From Lachnospiraceae bacterium (GTDB lineage: Bacteria > Bacillota > Clostridia > Lachnospirales > Lachnospiraceae): 57,151 bases of DNA. Positions 1 through 7,206 of this stretch are shown piece after piece (the first letter of the stretch is position 1; each line of letters begins with the position of its first letter). The notes beneath the pieces are model-generated. The model was not told the DNA's origin. It was given only the letters and a program-made list of their open reading frames with translations, and made no database searches. Position numbers and translations under genes: made by a program. The DNA is taken from the NCBI GenBank assembly GCA_022768465.1, contig JALELZ010000016.1, forward strand, positions 1 to 57,151, given 5' to 3'.

Positions 1-69
1 TGACAGCAGCACCGCCGTGATGTGACATTGTCCATAAGGCTTCCGCAGAAGCCGCATCCGCCTCGCAGA

Positions 70-125
70 GCGCACAGTTGCCGCAGGCAATACCACCGCC
101 CCTTCGGGGTGGTGAGTAAGTGCGC
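70..125. other. oriT-like palindrome of a mobilisable element
   Basis: GCGCAC (70-75) and GTGCGC (120-125) form an outer inverted repeat around an inner hairpin (94-114) that has a TTCG loop between C-rich and G-rich arms. It lies just downstream, on the minus strand, of a DUF3847 gene remnant. In Firmicutes mobilisable elements that gene is often followed by such a palindrome and then by a MobA/MobL relaxase gene. The relaxase would lie left of the window, so the assignment as a transfer origin is inference from layout. Confidence 0.35.
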
Positions 126-174
126 CCTTCGGGATAAAAGAAACGGGACGCTCGGTTGCCCGGAGCGCATAAAA

Positions 175-380
175 TCATCGTATTGCTTTGAATACCTCGC
201 ACAAAAATTCCTCCAACTGTTCCAATGTCATCTGTGTTGTATGAGGTAATGCTTTCTCCAAAATCGCCCCCTCCTGGATCAGCCGCCGTGTCCTTGCTTT
301 TCGCTCCTTATTTCGGTCACGCATCTGCGCTTCCTCCAATCGGTGCTTCGCCTGTAATAGTTTTTTTCGTTTTCAGTCAT
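175..380 (-). pseudogene. DUF3847-family protein, frameshifted
   Basis: The minus strand starts with MTENEK at 380. After a run of seven A (complement of 361-367) the reading frame must shift to continue as LLQAKHRLEEAQMRDRNKER and then the KARTRRLIQEGAILEKAL segment typical of DUF3847 proteins, ending with TGA at 175-177. DUF3847 proteins are short, basic proteins of unknown function carried by conjugative and mobilisable elements of Firmicutes. The shift sits in a homopolymer, so it may be a true mutation, a slippage site or a sequencing error. A shorter protein could start at the internal ATG with the 49-residue tail. Identification rests on the recalled KARTHRLIERGAILES motif of the family. 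Confidence 0.6.
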
Positions 381-458
381 ATAGAATCATTTCTGCCAAA
401 GATGGCGGCAAACGCAAAACGGCGGCCTGTGAGATTTTTCGGATATTCAAAGTTTTGT

Positions 459-504
459 GGGGTCTGTGTTTTTTGGGGTCTAACTGTGGGGTCTGTCGTT
501 GGGG
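459..504 (+). repeat. Four GGGGTCT repeats
   Basis: GGGGTCT occurs at 459, 475, 488 and 501, with irregular spacing of 10-16 bases. Nothing here codes convincingly. Four G4 runs on one strand could fold into a long-loop G-quadruplex, or the repeats could mark the end of the adjacent ISL3 element. Confidence 0.6.
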
Positions 505-518
505 TCTGAATTATAACA

Positions 519-557
519 AAAAAACTGTCGTTACTTTCTATAGCGACAGTTTTTTTA
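519..557. terminator. Bidirectional hairpin terminator
   Basis: AAACTGTCG and CGACAGTTT flank a 12-base loop, with A-run upstream and T-run downstream, so it can stop transcription in both directions. It separates the DUF3847 remnant from the ISL3 transposase and may insulate the insertion element. Confidence 0.75.
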
Positions 558-648
558 ATAGAAAAAAGACAAGTTGCTTGTCTATGTATCACCTTTTTTT
601 CTATGATACTTTTGCTGAAATTTATTCATATTTGAAAGGAGGATACTC

Positions 649-1260
649 TTGGATAGTATCATAGAACTTTTAAACTTAGAAGACCCAAACATTATTGTGT
701 CTGATATCTCTATCGAAGGTAATACAAAGTTTGTAACGCTTGAAACAAAGCCATCTATACACTTCTGTCCCAGGTGTTGCTATCGCATGCATTCTAAAGG
801 TATCAGAACAAGAAAAGTCAATCATCCAATACTTCAAGAAACCTACAGCCTTATCCTTGCTTTAAAGCAACGCAGATGGAAATGCACTAATACTGAATGC
901 GGTTTCGAATCAAATGAATCATTTAACTTTGTTAAGCCCGGCAGAAGAAATACCAATGCCGCTGATTTCCTCATCGTGGATGCTTTCAGAGATCTTAATG
1001 CAACAGCCTCTTCTATTGCAAAACGCTTTAATACTACTGATACTAACGTCCTTGATATATTTGACAGATATGTCCATCTGGATCGTCTTCCTCTTACTGA
1101 TGCCGTATCTGTCGTTGATTCATTTCATGTAATCCAGTGGATCGTAAGAGAACTTTATACTTTCCTGAAACTGCTCATGAGACGTTTTAAACAGCGTGAT
1201 GAGGAAAAACTCAACGGAACACCTACTAATGTAAAGAACAAGAAAAAGAAAAAGAAATGA
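649..1260 (+). pseudogene. ISL3-family transposase, catalytic core deleted
   Basis: A TTG start at 649 lies behind AAAGGAGG. The 203-residue product begins like an ISL3 transposase: a zinc-finger segment with CPRC at about 42-45 and C-x4-C at about 83-88, then an HTH region (ATASSIAKRFNTT). The text then jumps from LPLTDAVSV, normally followed by the first catalytic Asp (VDEV), directly to VDSFHVIQWIVRE, which belongs near the second Asp. About 100 residues of the DDE domain are therefore missing, and the usual length is over 400. The C-terminus also departs from the family into a poly-lysine tail. The protein cannot be an active transposase, though the DNA-binding part might still fold. Confidence 0.8.
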
Positions 1261-1526
1261 CACATTATTTAGACCGCATATGGCTTTATTCTGAATTCTA
1301 TGGTGAACAGCTCCGAATTTCGGTACAATTACATGAGGAAGGTAACAGCTATGCTGCGTTCTTACTTTTGTTTAATATTCTTGAACTTCTCTGCAAGTCA
1401 TTAAAGGAATCTGATGACGGAAATGTCTATTCATTTGCAGATTCCGAGACTTGGGATATAGCATACGCAAACTATGCTCCTCACATAATTGAGATAATGT
1501 ACAATGCAATCGTAAATAAAGACTGA
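1257..1526 (+). CDS. Hypothetical 89-residue protein
   Basis: The start ATG overlaps the stop of the broken transposase (ATGA), so translation may be coupled. The product is mostly helical by composition, with a hydrophobic stretch AFLLLFNILELLCKSL in the middle and a Tyr-rich N-terminus. I do not recognise it with confidence. The pattern of a long amphipathic helix loosely recalls HEPN-like proteins, and it could be the C-terminal part of a longer gene cut by the insertion element. There is no separate ribosome binding site, only the purine-rich end of the transposase gene. Confidence 0.4.
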   Translation: MTHYLDRIWLYSEFYGEQLRISVQLHEEGNSYAAFLLLFNILELLCKSLKESDDGNVYSFADSETWDIAYANYAPHIIEIMYNAIVNKD

Positions 1527-1753
1527 ACAGCTAATAGTGCCTACCCTCAAAATATGGGGATGGGCACTACTTACATATATTTAGCAATTCCGTCTGTCCA
1601 CTCGTTAGTGAGAGTATCCGTCAAGTTCTTTCTCTTAATATTCTTGATAACAACCACAAATATGGAACAAATACCATACGGTAAAAAATAAATATCCATG
1701 ATGTACTTTTGCTCAAAAAAGAGCAAAAGAATGCGCAACCCAGCAAAACGAAA

Positions 1754-1791
1754 ACGACCATACAAGAGTATTTCTACTCTTGTATGGTCGT
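1754..1791. terminator. Perfect 17-bp stem hairpin
   Basis: ACGACCATACAAGAGTA and TACTCTTGTATGGTCGT are exact inverted repeats around a TTTC loop, preceded by AAAACG and followed by TATATTTT. A stem this long and exact is unusual for a bacterial terminator and could also be the footprint of a small palindromic element. Confidence 0.65.
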
Positions 1792-1914
1792 ATATTTTAG
1801 GCTTTCCGTTTGAAGGCATCACTCAAAATCTGTTTTTCTACAAATCCCTGTGTGAACGCTCCTAAAAGGTGCTCTTTTTTCATGCCATTTGAAGATACAT
1901 GAAACAATCTTCAC

Positions 1915-1943
1915 TTGACTGATAAGCCACTTTATTATATTAT
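1915..1943 (+). promoter_or_regulatory. tRNA-Ser promoter
   Basis: TTGACT (1915-1920), a 17-base spacer and TATTAT (1938-1943) lie 35 bases upstream of the mature tRNA 5' end. Confidence 0.7.
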
Positions 1944-1977
1944 TATCAGCAGTGCAATAAAAAGCACTAAACCGACT

Positions 1978-2066
1978 GCAGAAATACCCAAGTGGTCGAA
2001 GGGGCTCGCCTGGAAAGTGAGTAGGTCGTTAATAGCGGCGCGAGGGTTCAAATCCCTCTTTCTGCG
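1978..2066 (+). tRNA. tRNA-Ser (anticodon GGA)
   Basis: The acceptor arms GCAGAAA and TTTCTGC pair exactly, with discriminator G at 2066. The D stem CCC/GGG, the anticodon stem CTCGC/GTGAG with loop CTGGAAA, a long class II variable arm and the T arm GAGGG-TTCAAAT-CCCTC are all present. Anticodon GGA reads UCC and UCU. CCA is not encoded. An intrinsic terminator follows within 20 bases. The gene is intact and lies beside decayed mobile DNA, a common arrangement at integration hotspots. Confidence 0.95.
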
Positions 2067-2084
2067 TAATAATCCTATCGGATG

Positions 2085-2124
2085 AAAAAGCTGTCTATCT
2101 GCTTGCAGAAAAGACAGCTTTTTT
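2085..2124. terminator. Terminator of tRNA-Ser, shared with the Nudix gene
   Basis: AAAAGCTGTCT and AGACAGCTTTT form the stem, with A-run and T-run on either side. It ends the tRNA transcript and can also stop the convergent minus-strand transcript. Confidence 0.85.
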
Positions 2125-2189
2125 ATTTGATAGGTAAACTGCATGAGCATGAAGGACGGTAGTCCGGAATGCGACGGTTTAGCGCTCCG

Positions 2190-2897
2190 TTATGTTCTTG
2201 CATACAGCGTCGGGATCCCGCGCTTCTCATTAGTATTCCTAAAATCCGTAAGCGGCAATGCATCATGTTCGCTCAGCGCAGCTCTTATCAGATATTTAGT
2301 AAGATCCGGCACATCATCTCTTTCAAGCGCTTCATCTATTGGAAGCCATTTAACCTCACTGTTTTCTTCATGATCGCTGTGAGCCTTACCGCCTACATAT
2401 TCCAGAGAAAATGCAACATACCAATCATGGTTATTAAAACGTATGCCTATTACACTTACAGGCCTTACTTCTACTCCGGTTTCTTCAAGATACTCCCTTA
2501 CAATAGCCTGCTCGGGAGTCTCACCTATGGTGAGATAGCCGCCTGGAACTATAAGCTTTCCTTTTCCTGCACCGTAGGTGTGTCGGCCCAAAAGAACTCT
2601 TCCTTCCTTTATAAGAACTCCGGTTACCGATTGAGTCCAGGAGGTTTTTTTTATGCCGATAACACGATCAGTATCGAAGGTTACGGTATTGTCATTAAGC
2701 AGATAGCACGGAATACCTATTTCTCCGCATTTTCTTTTATCGATAAATTTATCTTCTCTGTCTCTGAGACTTAAAAATTCTTTTAAATTATCAACGGAAG
2801 CATTGATATCTATAAAATCATATTCAACGCCGGCTTCCTTAAGTTTGTCTGCAGCAACTCTGCAGTCATCGCAATTAAGCGAACCGTAAAACTTCAT
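2190..2897 (-). CDS. Glutaredoxin-like / Nudix hydrolase fusion protein
   Basis: The N-terminus (about 1-75) is glutaredoxin-like: MKFYGSLNCDDC with a CxxC pair at C9 and C12, a following helix, and a GIPCYL segment matching the cis-proline loop. Residues about 90-215 form a Nudix hydrolase, with the full box G-x5-E-x7-REYLEETGV at 120-142. Nudix enzymes cleave nucleoside diphosphates linked to another group, and substrate cannot be told from the box. The fusion suggests redox control of the hydrolase or a thiol-linked substrate. The start is clear (AGGAGAAACC before ATG). The gene follows the DUF362 gene by 25 bases on the same strand, so they are probably cotranscribed. Confidence 0.85.
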   Translation of the reverse strand: MKFYGSLNCDDCRVAADKLKEAGVEYDFIDINASVDNLKEFLSLRDREDKFIDKRKCGEIGIPCYLLNDNTVTFDTDRVIGIKKTSWTQSVTGVLIKEGRVLLGRHTYGAGKGKLIVPGGYLTIGETPEQAIVREYLEETGVEVRPVSVIGIRFNNHDWYVAFSLEYVGGKAHSDHEENSEVKWLPIDEALERDDVPDLTKYLIRAALSEHDALPLTDFRNTNEKRGIPTLYART

Positions 2898-2922
2898 GGT
2901 TTCTCCTATATTTAATGTATAC

Positions 2923-4095
2923 TTAGCTTCGACCCTTGACTTTTATAGCGTACTGCGGGCACATTTCCTGACAGCAGTAGCAGCGTATGCATTTGCTGTA
3001 GTCATATGACGGCGGAGCATTTCTGTTTTCGGTGGTGAAATTAATGGCTTTTCCTGGTACAGGACAATGTTCAACACAGATCCCGCAGTGGATGCATTTT
3101 TCCTTTTCAATGTACGGCTTTCTTGCAAGCTCGGTCATTATGTCAGAGTAACGGCTTAACAATGTTTTTTTATCTCCGGTTCTGTCAACATTAAATTTAG
3201 AATTGCCGAAGCGCTCCTTAAGCTCTTTAAAATCAATTCTATGACAGCTGTATTCACCGTTTATAAGCTCACAGAGTATAGGCTCAATATTTTCTTCCTT
3301 ATAATGGCCTATACCCATGACCTCACCCTGAACACATGTCGGAACAAGTTCCGGATCAAGATAGACCAGATTACAGAATATTGAATCTATAGCTACAGGA
3401 TCGGAAGAGATGATGATAAGATTCATGTCTATTGGATCACCCGAACCGGGGCCGTTTCCTTCCATAGCAGTAATGGCATCCATTACAGTAAGCTTTGGAC
3501 TCTTATACCTGTGAATGTCACAAAGCATTCTGGCAAATACACCTGCATTTGGATAGCTTACATGTCCGGCGGCCTTTCTTGCACCGCATATGTAACCATA
3601 TACGTTTTTCACGGCACCTGTTATCTTTTCAAGCGCATGGGTCTTCATCTTGCATACACTTATGATGGAATCAGCTTCTGTAACCGCTTTTGTAAAGTGA
3701 AAGCTTTTGGCTGTAAGTCCATCTGTAAATACAGTAAGCTTTTCATGCTGCATATCAGCATTTTTGATTCCGTATTTTATAGCATATGTGCTGTGCCCTG
3801 ATTTTTCTGCTGCTGCATCCATGCTTCCATGTCCGGGAGAATCTCCGTAGCTTAATGATTTATACCCCTGCTCTGACAGAAGCCTGAAAATTGCAGCCGT
3901 CACAGCAGGATGCGTTGTTACTGCCTTTTCAGGAACTGCGGGTGATAAAAGGTTAGGTTTAATGAGAATATTATCCTTTAAACCTATAAAACCTTCGATT
4001 CCACCCAAAATATCTATGCCTGCCTTCACGGCTTTATATACTGTTTCTTCTTCGTAGCTGCTGCAAGGTATTATTGCGACTCTTGATCTGTTCAT
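2923..4095 (-). CDS. DUF362 protein with C-terminal 2x[4Fe-4S] ferredoxin domain
   Basis: The N-terminal 300 residues match the DUF362 family (RSRVAIIPCSSY, ILIKPNLLS, YGDSPGHGS, KMKTHALEKITGAVKN, DPVAIDSIFCNLV). The last 70 residues carry two ferredoxin motifs, CIHCGICVEHCP and CIRCYCCQEMCP. Family members are of uncertain function; they are iron-sulfur proteins found widely in anaerobes and presumed to act in electron transfer. The protein is cytoplasmic with no signal peptide. The start is uncertain: the frame is open to 4137, but only the methionine at 4095 begins at the family's usual N-terminus, and a TATAAT at the upstream end of the frame argues against the longer forms. No strong ribosome binding site is visible. 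Confidence 0.85.
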   Translation of the reverse strand: MNRSRVAIIPCSSYEEETVYKAVKAGIDILGGIEGFIGLKDNILIKPNLLSPAVPEKAVTTHPAVTAAIFRLLSEQGYKSLSYGDSPGHGSMDAAAEKSGHSTYAIKYGIKNADMQHEKLTVFTDGLTAKSFHFTKAVTEADSIISVCKMKTHALEKITGAVKNVYGYICGARKAAGHVSYPNAGVFARMLCDIHRYKSPKLTVMDAITAMEGNGPGSGDPIDMNLIIISSDPVAIDSIFCNLVYLDPELVPTCVQGEVMGIGHYKEENIEPILCELINGEYSCHRIDFKELKERFGNSKFNVDRTGDKKTLLSRYSDIMTELARKPYIEKEKCIHCGICVEHCPVPGKAINFTTENRNAPPSYDYSKCIRCYCCQEMCPQYAIKVKGRS

Positions 4096-4208
4096 GTTTT
4101 TTACCATTGAAGATTTTCTGTGATTATACATAGTCATTTATTACAATATGAGATTTTATGTGGCTTTTCAAGGATCAGTACAGCCTGTATGATGTGTGCG
4201 ACATAGGT

Positions 4209-4691
4209 TCATGCAAAAACTGCTGTCATTATGCATCCCGCAATTATAAAGAAATCGGAGATATTAAATACTATTCCGCTTACAAAGCGGCCTGCTTTTT
4301 CACCAAAGATGCAGGCAGTCAGTTTTCCCAAAAACGGAAAGCTGACATAATCGACAACATAGCCTCTTTTTAGCCTGTCATAGGCATTTGACCATGCTCC
4401 GCCTAAGAGCATTGACAGTGCCACCCTGAATCTTGAAACTCTTCCGCAAAAAAGACTCATAATAAAAATGACACTGAGCGCAACGCACAGTGACACTGAA
4501 ATATAAGCGACGCGCTCCGGATGAGCATCTCCGGTGTTAAGCATCGCTCCTTTATTACGAAAAAGCTTCAATCGAATATTGTTATGAAAAAGATCCTTCT
4601 CTTTGCCGCCAGAAAGACAGGCTTCTGCCTTGTTCTTAATGAGCTTATCGCCAAAGAAGACGATAGGTATCATGAGGATGTATCTAAGCAT
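4209..4691 (-). CDS. lspA: Lipoprotein signal peptidase (signal peptidase II)
   Basis: LspA is the membrane aspartyl protease that removes signal peptides from lipoproteins after lipid attachment. The 160-residue length is normal. The catalytic aspartates are visible in GGAWSNAYDRLKRGYVVDYVSF-like sequence (GNxxDR block, with W-S replacing the usual loop residues) and in FNISDFFIIAG (FNxAD block). An N-terminal D-K-x2-K and the N-KGAM segment match conserved regions. Four hydrophobic helices are present. It lies only 6 bases after the Fur-family gene on the same strand, so it is the third gene of the metal operon. The sequence is more divergent than usual and may be a second, specialised LspA copy. 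Confidence 0.85.
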   Translation of the reverse strand: MLRYILMIPIVFFGDKLIKNKAEACLSGGKEKDLFHNNIRLKLFRNKGAMLNTGDAHPERVAYISVSLCVALSVIFIMSLFCGRVSRFRVALSMLLGGAWSNAYDRLKRGYVVDYVSFPFLGKLTACIFGEKAGRFVSGIVFNISDFFIIAGCIMTAVFA

Positions 4692-4697
4692 GCTGAC

Positions 4698-5114
4698 TCA
4701 TGCCTCCTTCTTGGCACATTCTGAACATACTCCGTATATTATAGAGTTTTTGCATTGAATAGAAAAGCCATGCTCTGCCTTGATATGTTCGGATATTTCC
4801 TGCATAAAATCACAGTCAAGGTGAAGTATGGTTCCGCAGTGTACGCATTTAAGATGAAGATGCTCATCACAGCGATGTCCCGGTTCCGAATATTGGTAAA
4901 CAGAAGAGCTTCCGTTTTCACTGCTGTATTTCATAACAATGCCTTCAGAGGTGAGCTTATCCAAATATCGGTATATGGTAGTTGGGTTAACGTCACTGCC
5001 TATGGAATGAAGGTATTCGTGTATGTCGTTGACATTTACAGCGATGCTGCTGTTTTTCTTTAAATATTCAAGTATTTTTGTTCTTGCTGCTGTTATATAG
5101 CCCGAACCTGCCAT
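4698..5114 (-). CDS. Fur-family metal-dependent repressor
   Basis: This 138-residue protein has a winged-helix DNA-binding half (DVNPTTIYRYLDKLTSEGIV), then the Fur dimerisation half with HRCDEHLHLKCVHCG and a C-terminal CSEC. The two CxxC pairs form the structural zinc site. The EHLHLKCVHCG arrangement matches Fur/Zur/PerR proteins, but specificity (iron, zinc, manganese or peroxide) cannot be decided. The gene sits between a putative metal exporter and lspA, 10 bases after the former. A palindrome just downstream of the operon promoter is a plausible autoregulatory site. If the neighbour is an exporter, this regulator may sense an excess metal, unlike classical Fur. Confidence 0.9.
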   Translation of the reverse strand: MAGSGYITAARTKILEYLKKNSSIAVNVNDIHEYLHSIGSDVNPTTIYRYLDKLTSEGIVMKYSSENGSSSVYQYSEPGHRCDEHLHLKCVHCGTILHLDCDFMQEISEHIKAEHGFSIQCKNSIIYGVCSECAKKEA

Positions 5115-5124
5115 AATATCCTCC

Positions 5125-5976
5125 TCAGAAGACTATATTCATTGCATCTATGATAATACCCCAAAATACGCTCATAAGATAGAGCATTATTATTATAAAA
5201 CTATTTTCACGAGCACGTCTGTTCAATCTTATGAGCACGAGCAGACCTACACCGGCATTTACCAAAAGACCTGACATGAGTGCTCCGGCACCGATGATGC
5301 CTTCAAGATACATCTGAGTAATGACTACAGAGGATGCACAGTTTGGAATGAGACCGATTAAGGAGGTCACAAGCTCCGGGATCATCGGCATTTTATAAAA
5401 CAGCGATGAAAGAGTATCTGTTCCTACTGTGTCGATAACATAGTTTAATGCCAAGGTGATTATGAATATGTAAATGAATATCTTCAGCGTATGCACGGCA
5501 GCCGAGTGCAGTATTCCGTGCTCGCAGTGGCAGTGCTCTTCTTCACACACTGTATGTATGTCGGATTCATTTTCCTGTTTGGTATGCATTAAGCGGAAAA
5601 TAAGCGAGGCAGCATATCCGGAAATAACAGCAATGACAACCTTTACAGAAAGAATTTTAATAATAGTACCTGCCGGAACGGAGGATGAAATGAATATCGG
5701 GAGCATTTCATCTGAAGTCGAAAAGAATACCGCTGTCAATGTTCCTATGCCTATAACACGGCCTGCATAAAGGCTTGCCGCTGCTGCAGAAAAGCCGCAC
5801 TGAGGAAGTATTCCGATAATGCCTCCGATAAAAGGACCGGCCGGCCCTGCTTTATGGATCGCATCTGCGCTTTTACTGCCTGCGTGGTGCTCTAAAAACT
5901 CCATAGCGGCATAGGTTATAAAAAGAAACGGTATAAGACCAAGACTGTCTTTTAGTGAATCAATAAAAAAATCCAT
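5125..5976 (-). CDS. ArsP_2-type putative heavy-metal/manganese permease
   Basis: A polytopic membrane protein of 283 residues with 8-10 hydrophobic helices. It has an internal duplication: LPQCGFSAAAASLYAGR (about 57-73) and IPNCASSVVITQMYLEG in the second half share a P-x-C and a small-residue helix. A cytoplasmic-type loop between halves holds CEEEHCHCEHG (144-154), a likely metal-binding cluster. These features fit the ArsP_2 / 'putative manganese transporter' family, thought to export metals or arsenicals. The start at 5976 has AAAGGA 8 bases upstream; a longer frame to 6024 lacks one and overlaps the operator. It is the first gene of the permease-fur-lspA operon. Confidence 0.75.
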   Translation of the reverse strand: MDFFIDSLKDSLGLIPFLFITYAAMEFLEHHAGSKSADAIHKAGPAGPFIGGIIGILPQCGFSAAAASLYAGRVIGIGTLTAVFFSTSDEMLPIFISSSVPAGTIIKILSVKVVIAVISGYAASLIFRLMHTKQENESDIHTVCEEEHCHCEHGILHSAAVHTLKIFIYIFIITLALNYVIDTVGTDTLSSLFYKMPMIPELVTSLIGLIPNCASSVVITQMYLEGIIGAGALMSGLLVNAGVGLLVLIRLNRRARENSFIIIMLYLMSVFWGIIIDAMNIVF

Positions 5977-6019
5977 GATAAATCCTTTAAATACAACGAA
6001 AAAGCATCCAAAATGCAAA

Positions 6020-6034
6020 TGCAAACGATTTGCA
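6020..6034. promoter_or_regulatory. Palindromic operator for the metal operon
   Basis: TGCAAACGATTTGCA is a perfect inverted repeat (6+3+6) beginning about 5 bases after the predicted transcription start. An additional TGCAAA copy lies at 6014-6019. Fur-family operators are A/T-rich palindromes of this kind, and a fur-type gene is in the operon. Binding is inferred. Confidence 0.55.
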
Positions 6035-6045
6035 AATCAAAGAGT

Positions 6046-6073
6046 ATTATACAGACTTACATGGATTTGTCAA
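6046..6073 (-). promoter_or_regulatory. Promoter of permease-fur-lspA operon
   Basis: On the minus strand, TTGACA (6073-6068) and TATAAT (6051-6046) are both perfect consensus hexamers separated by 16 bases. Such a strong promoter suggests control by repression at the adjacent palindrome. Confidence 0.8.
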
Positions 6074-6105
6074 TATTTGTATTTTTGGCGTAAGGGCTGT
6101 TATTG

Positions 6106-6708
6106 TCAGCGCAGGGTTTGATTAATAAAGGCCGCGGTTATTTTGGCAAGCTCCTCCGGAGATTCCTTCATACCGTCGGCAAACCAATACTGCAGCAGAC
6201 TTAAGCAGCCTCCGACTATAAAGCTGTAATAGGCATCGAAATGCTCGAGTCCTGATTTTCTGAGATTTTGACTCCAGTCATTAAGACACTTATCACGCAT
6301 AAGTCTCTTGAGCTTATTTAAAAACTTAATGTCTCCGTTTTCGGATATGAGTATGCGCACCATATCGGCATTATCTCTGCAAAGTCTGTAAAGACCGCTG
6401 AATAAGACTGCCGGATCATTTTTTACAGTTTCGGCAGAATAGAGATTGACCGTAGCTTTGAGCTCATCTAAAAGATCATCCTCAGACTGAGAAAGAAGAT
6501 CCGAAACATCCTTATAATGCAGATAGAAGGTACCTCTGTTTATGTCGGCAAGATCTGTAAGCTCTTTAACAGAGATAGAGTTGATATTTTTCTGCTTCAT
6601 AAGAGTTGTAAGAGCGCTCTTTAAGGCTGTTCTTGTTTTTCTAACTCTACGGTCGCCTGTTTCAGCTGCTCTTTCACATTCGGATTTTTTTTCTGCGATG
6701 CTTGTCAT
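6106..6708 (-). CDS. TetR-family transcriptional regulator
   Basis: The N-terminal HTH (about 46-66: SVKELTDLADINRGTFYLHYKD) is typical TetR, and the remainder is a helical ligand-binding/dimer domain ending in AAFINQTLR, like the C-terminal domain common in Firmicutes TetR proteins of the DhaS-like group. The start at 6708 follows GGAGGGGC at correct spacing; the frame is open to 6729 but that start has no such signal. It is transcribed away from the MMPL exporter operon starting at 7207 and is the obvious candidate repressor of it. GACAG-CACA-CTGTC at 6730-6743, just upstream of its start, is a possible operator. Confidence 0.9.
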   Translation of the reverse strand: MTSIAEKKSECERAAETGDRRVRKTRTALKSALTTLMKQKNINSISVKELTDLADINRGTFYLHYKDVSDLLSQSEDDLLDELKATVNLYSAETVKNDPAVLFSGLYRLCRDNADMVRILISENGDIKFLNKLKRLMRDKCLNDWSQNLRKSGLEHFDAYYSFIVGGCLSLLQYWFADGMKESPEELAKITAAFINQTLR

Positions 6709-7206
6709 ATAAGCCCCTCCATTCGTCACGACAGCACACTGTCACAATAGGTTAAAGAGAGCTGTTTTATAAAAAAAACGGCCCTCAGTGATGCTATTAA
6801 TATTTTTAAAACAACAAAAAACGGATATTATTAAAATAAATAACCAATAATCAATATTAAATCAATAGATGTTAATAAATAAACTCAGTGACCAAAAATG
6901 ATTATTGCCATTCCGCTGACTTGTTTATATAATACATTACAGTAAAAATGAACGCGTGTCAATAAATAGAATAGTGCTTTTTAAGACACTGCAATCTAAT
7001 AAGATACTACGATCCGATAAGGAACTATAATCGAAAAAATATGAAGTTCTATCGAAAATAGTGTACCCTGTCAGACATTGTATCGGATATAGGCACGAGG
7101 GTTTTAAGACTTTAATATTTTGTTATTACTGATTCAATTAAGCGTATAAGCGTTATAATATGCGTCAGTAAAGCTGCAGCAGACGAAAAAGACGATCGGA
7201 GGGCGC
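6709..7206. promoter_or_regulatory. Divergent intergenic region, TetR gene and MMPL operon
   Basis: About 500 bases of very A/T-rich DNA with no gene. It has the inverted repeat GACAG-N4-CTGTC (6730-6743) near the TetR start, and a TATAAT (7154-7159) about 50 bases before the MMPL gene with only a weak -35 (TTCAAT or ATTCAA). GCGTATAAGCG and GTTATAATATGCG around this -10 are partly symmetrical and could be a repressor site. The length suggests more than a simple promoter pair, but nothing else is clear. Confidence 0.45.

Larger units (their letters stand above)
1527..1977. other. Non-coding stretch with hairpins before tRNA-Ser
   Basis: No convincing gene is seen. There is an imperfect hairpin at 1534-1570 (AGTGCC...GGCACT with CCC/GGG), a perfect 17-bp hairpin at 1754-1791, a weak terminator-like hairpin with a T-run near 1858-1884, and the tRNA promoter at 1915-1943. 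The region probably marks the junction of mobile and core DNA. Confidence 0.5.

Noticed and set aside
22-509. Plus-strand frames at the left edge
   Set aside because: They oppose the DUF3847 remnant and the palindrome and have no coding character.
1571-1822. 83-residue minus-strand open frame
   Set aside because: It runs through a perfect 34-base palindrome and has no ribosome binding site or recognisable motif.
6835-7080. Possible small RNA or replication origin in the A/T-rich gap before the MMPL gene
   Set aside because: No DnaA-box cluster, iterons or promoter-terminator pair can be recognised.
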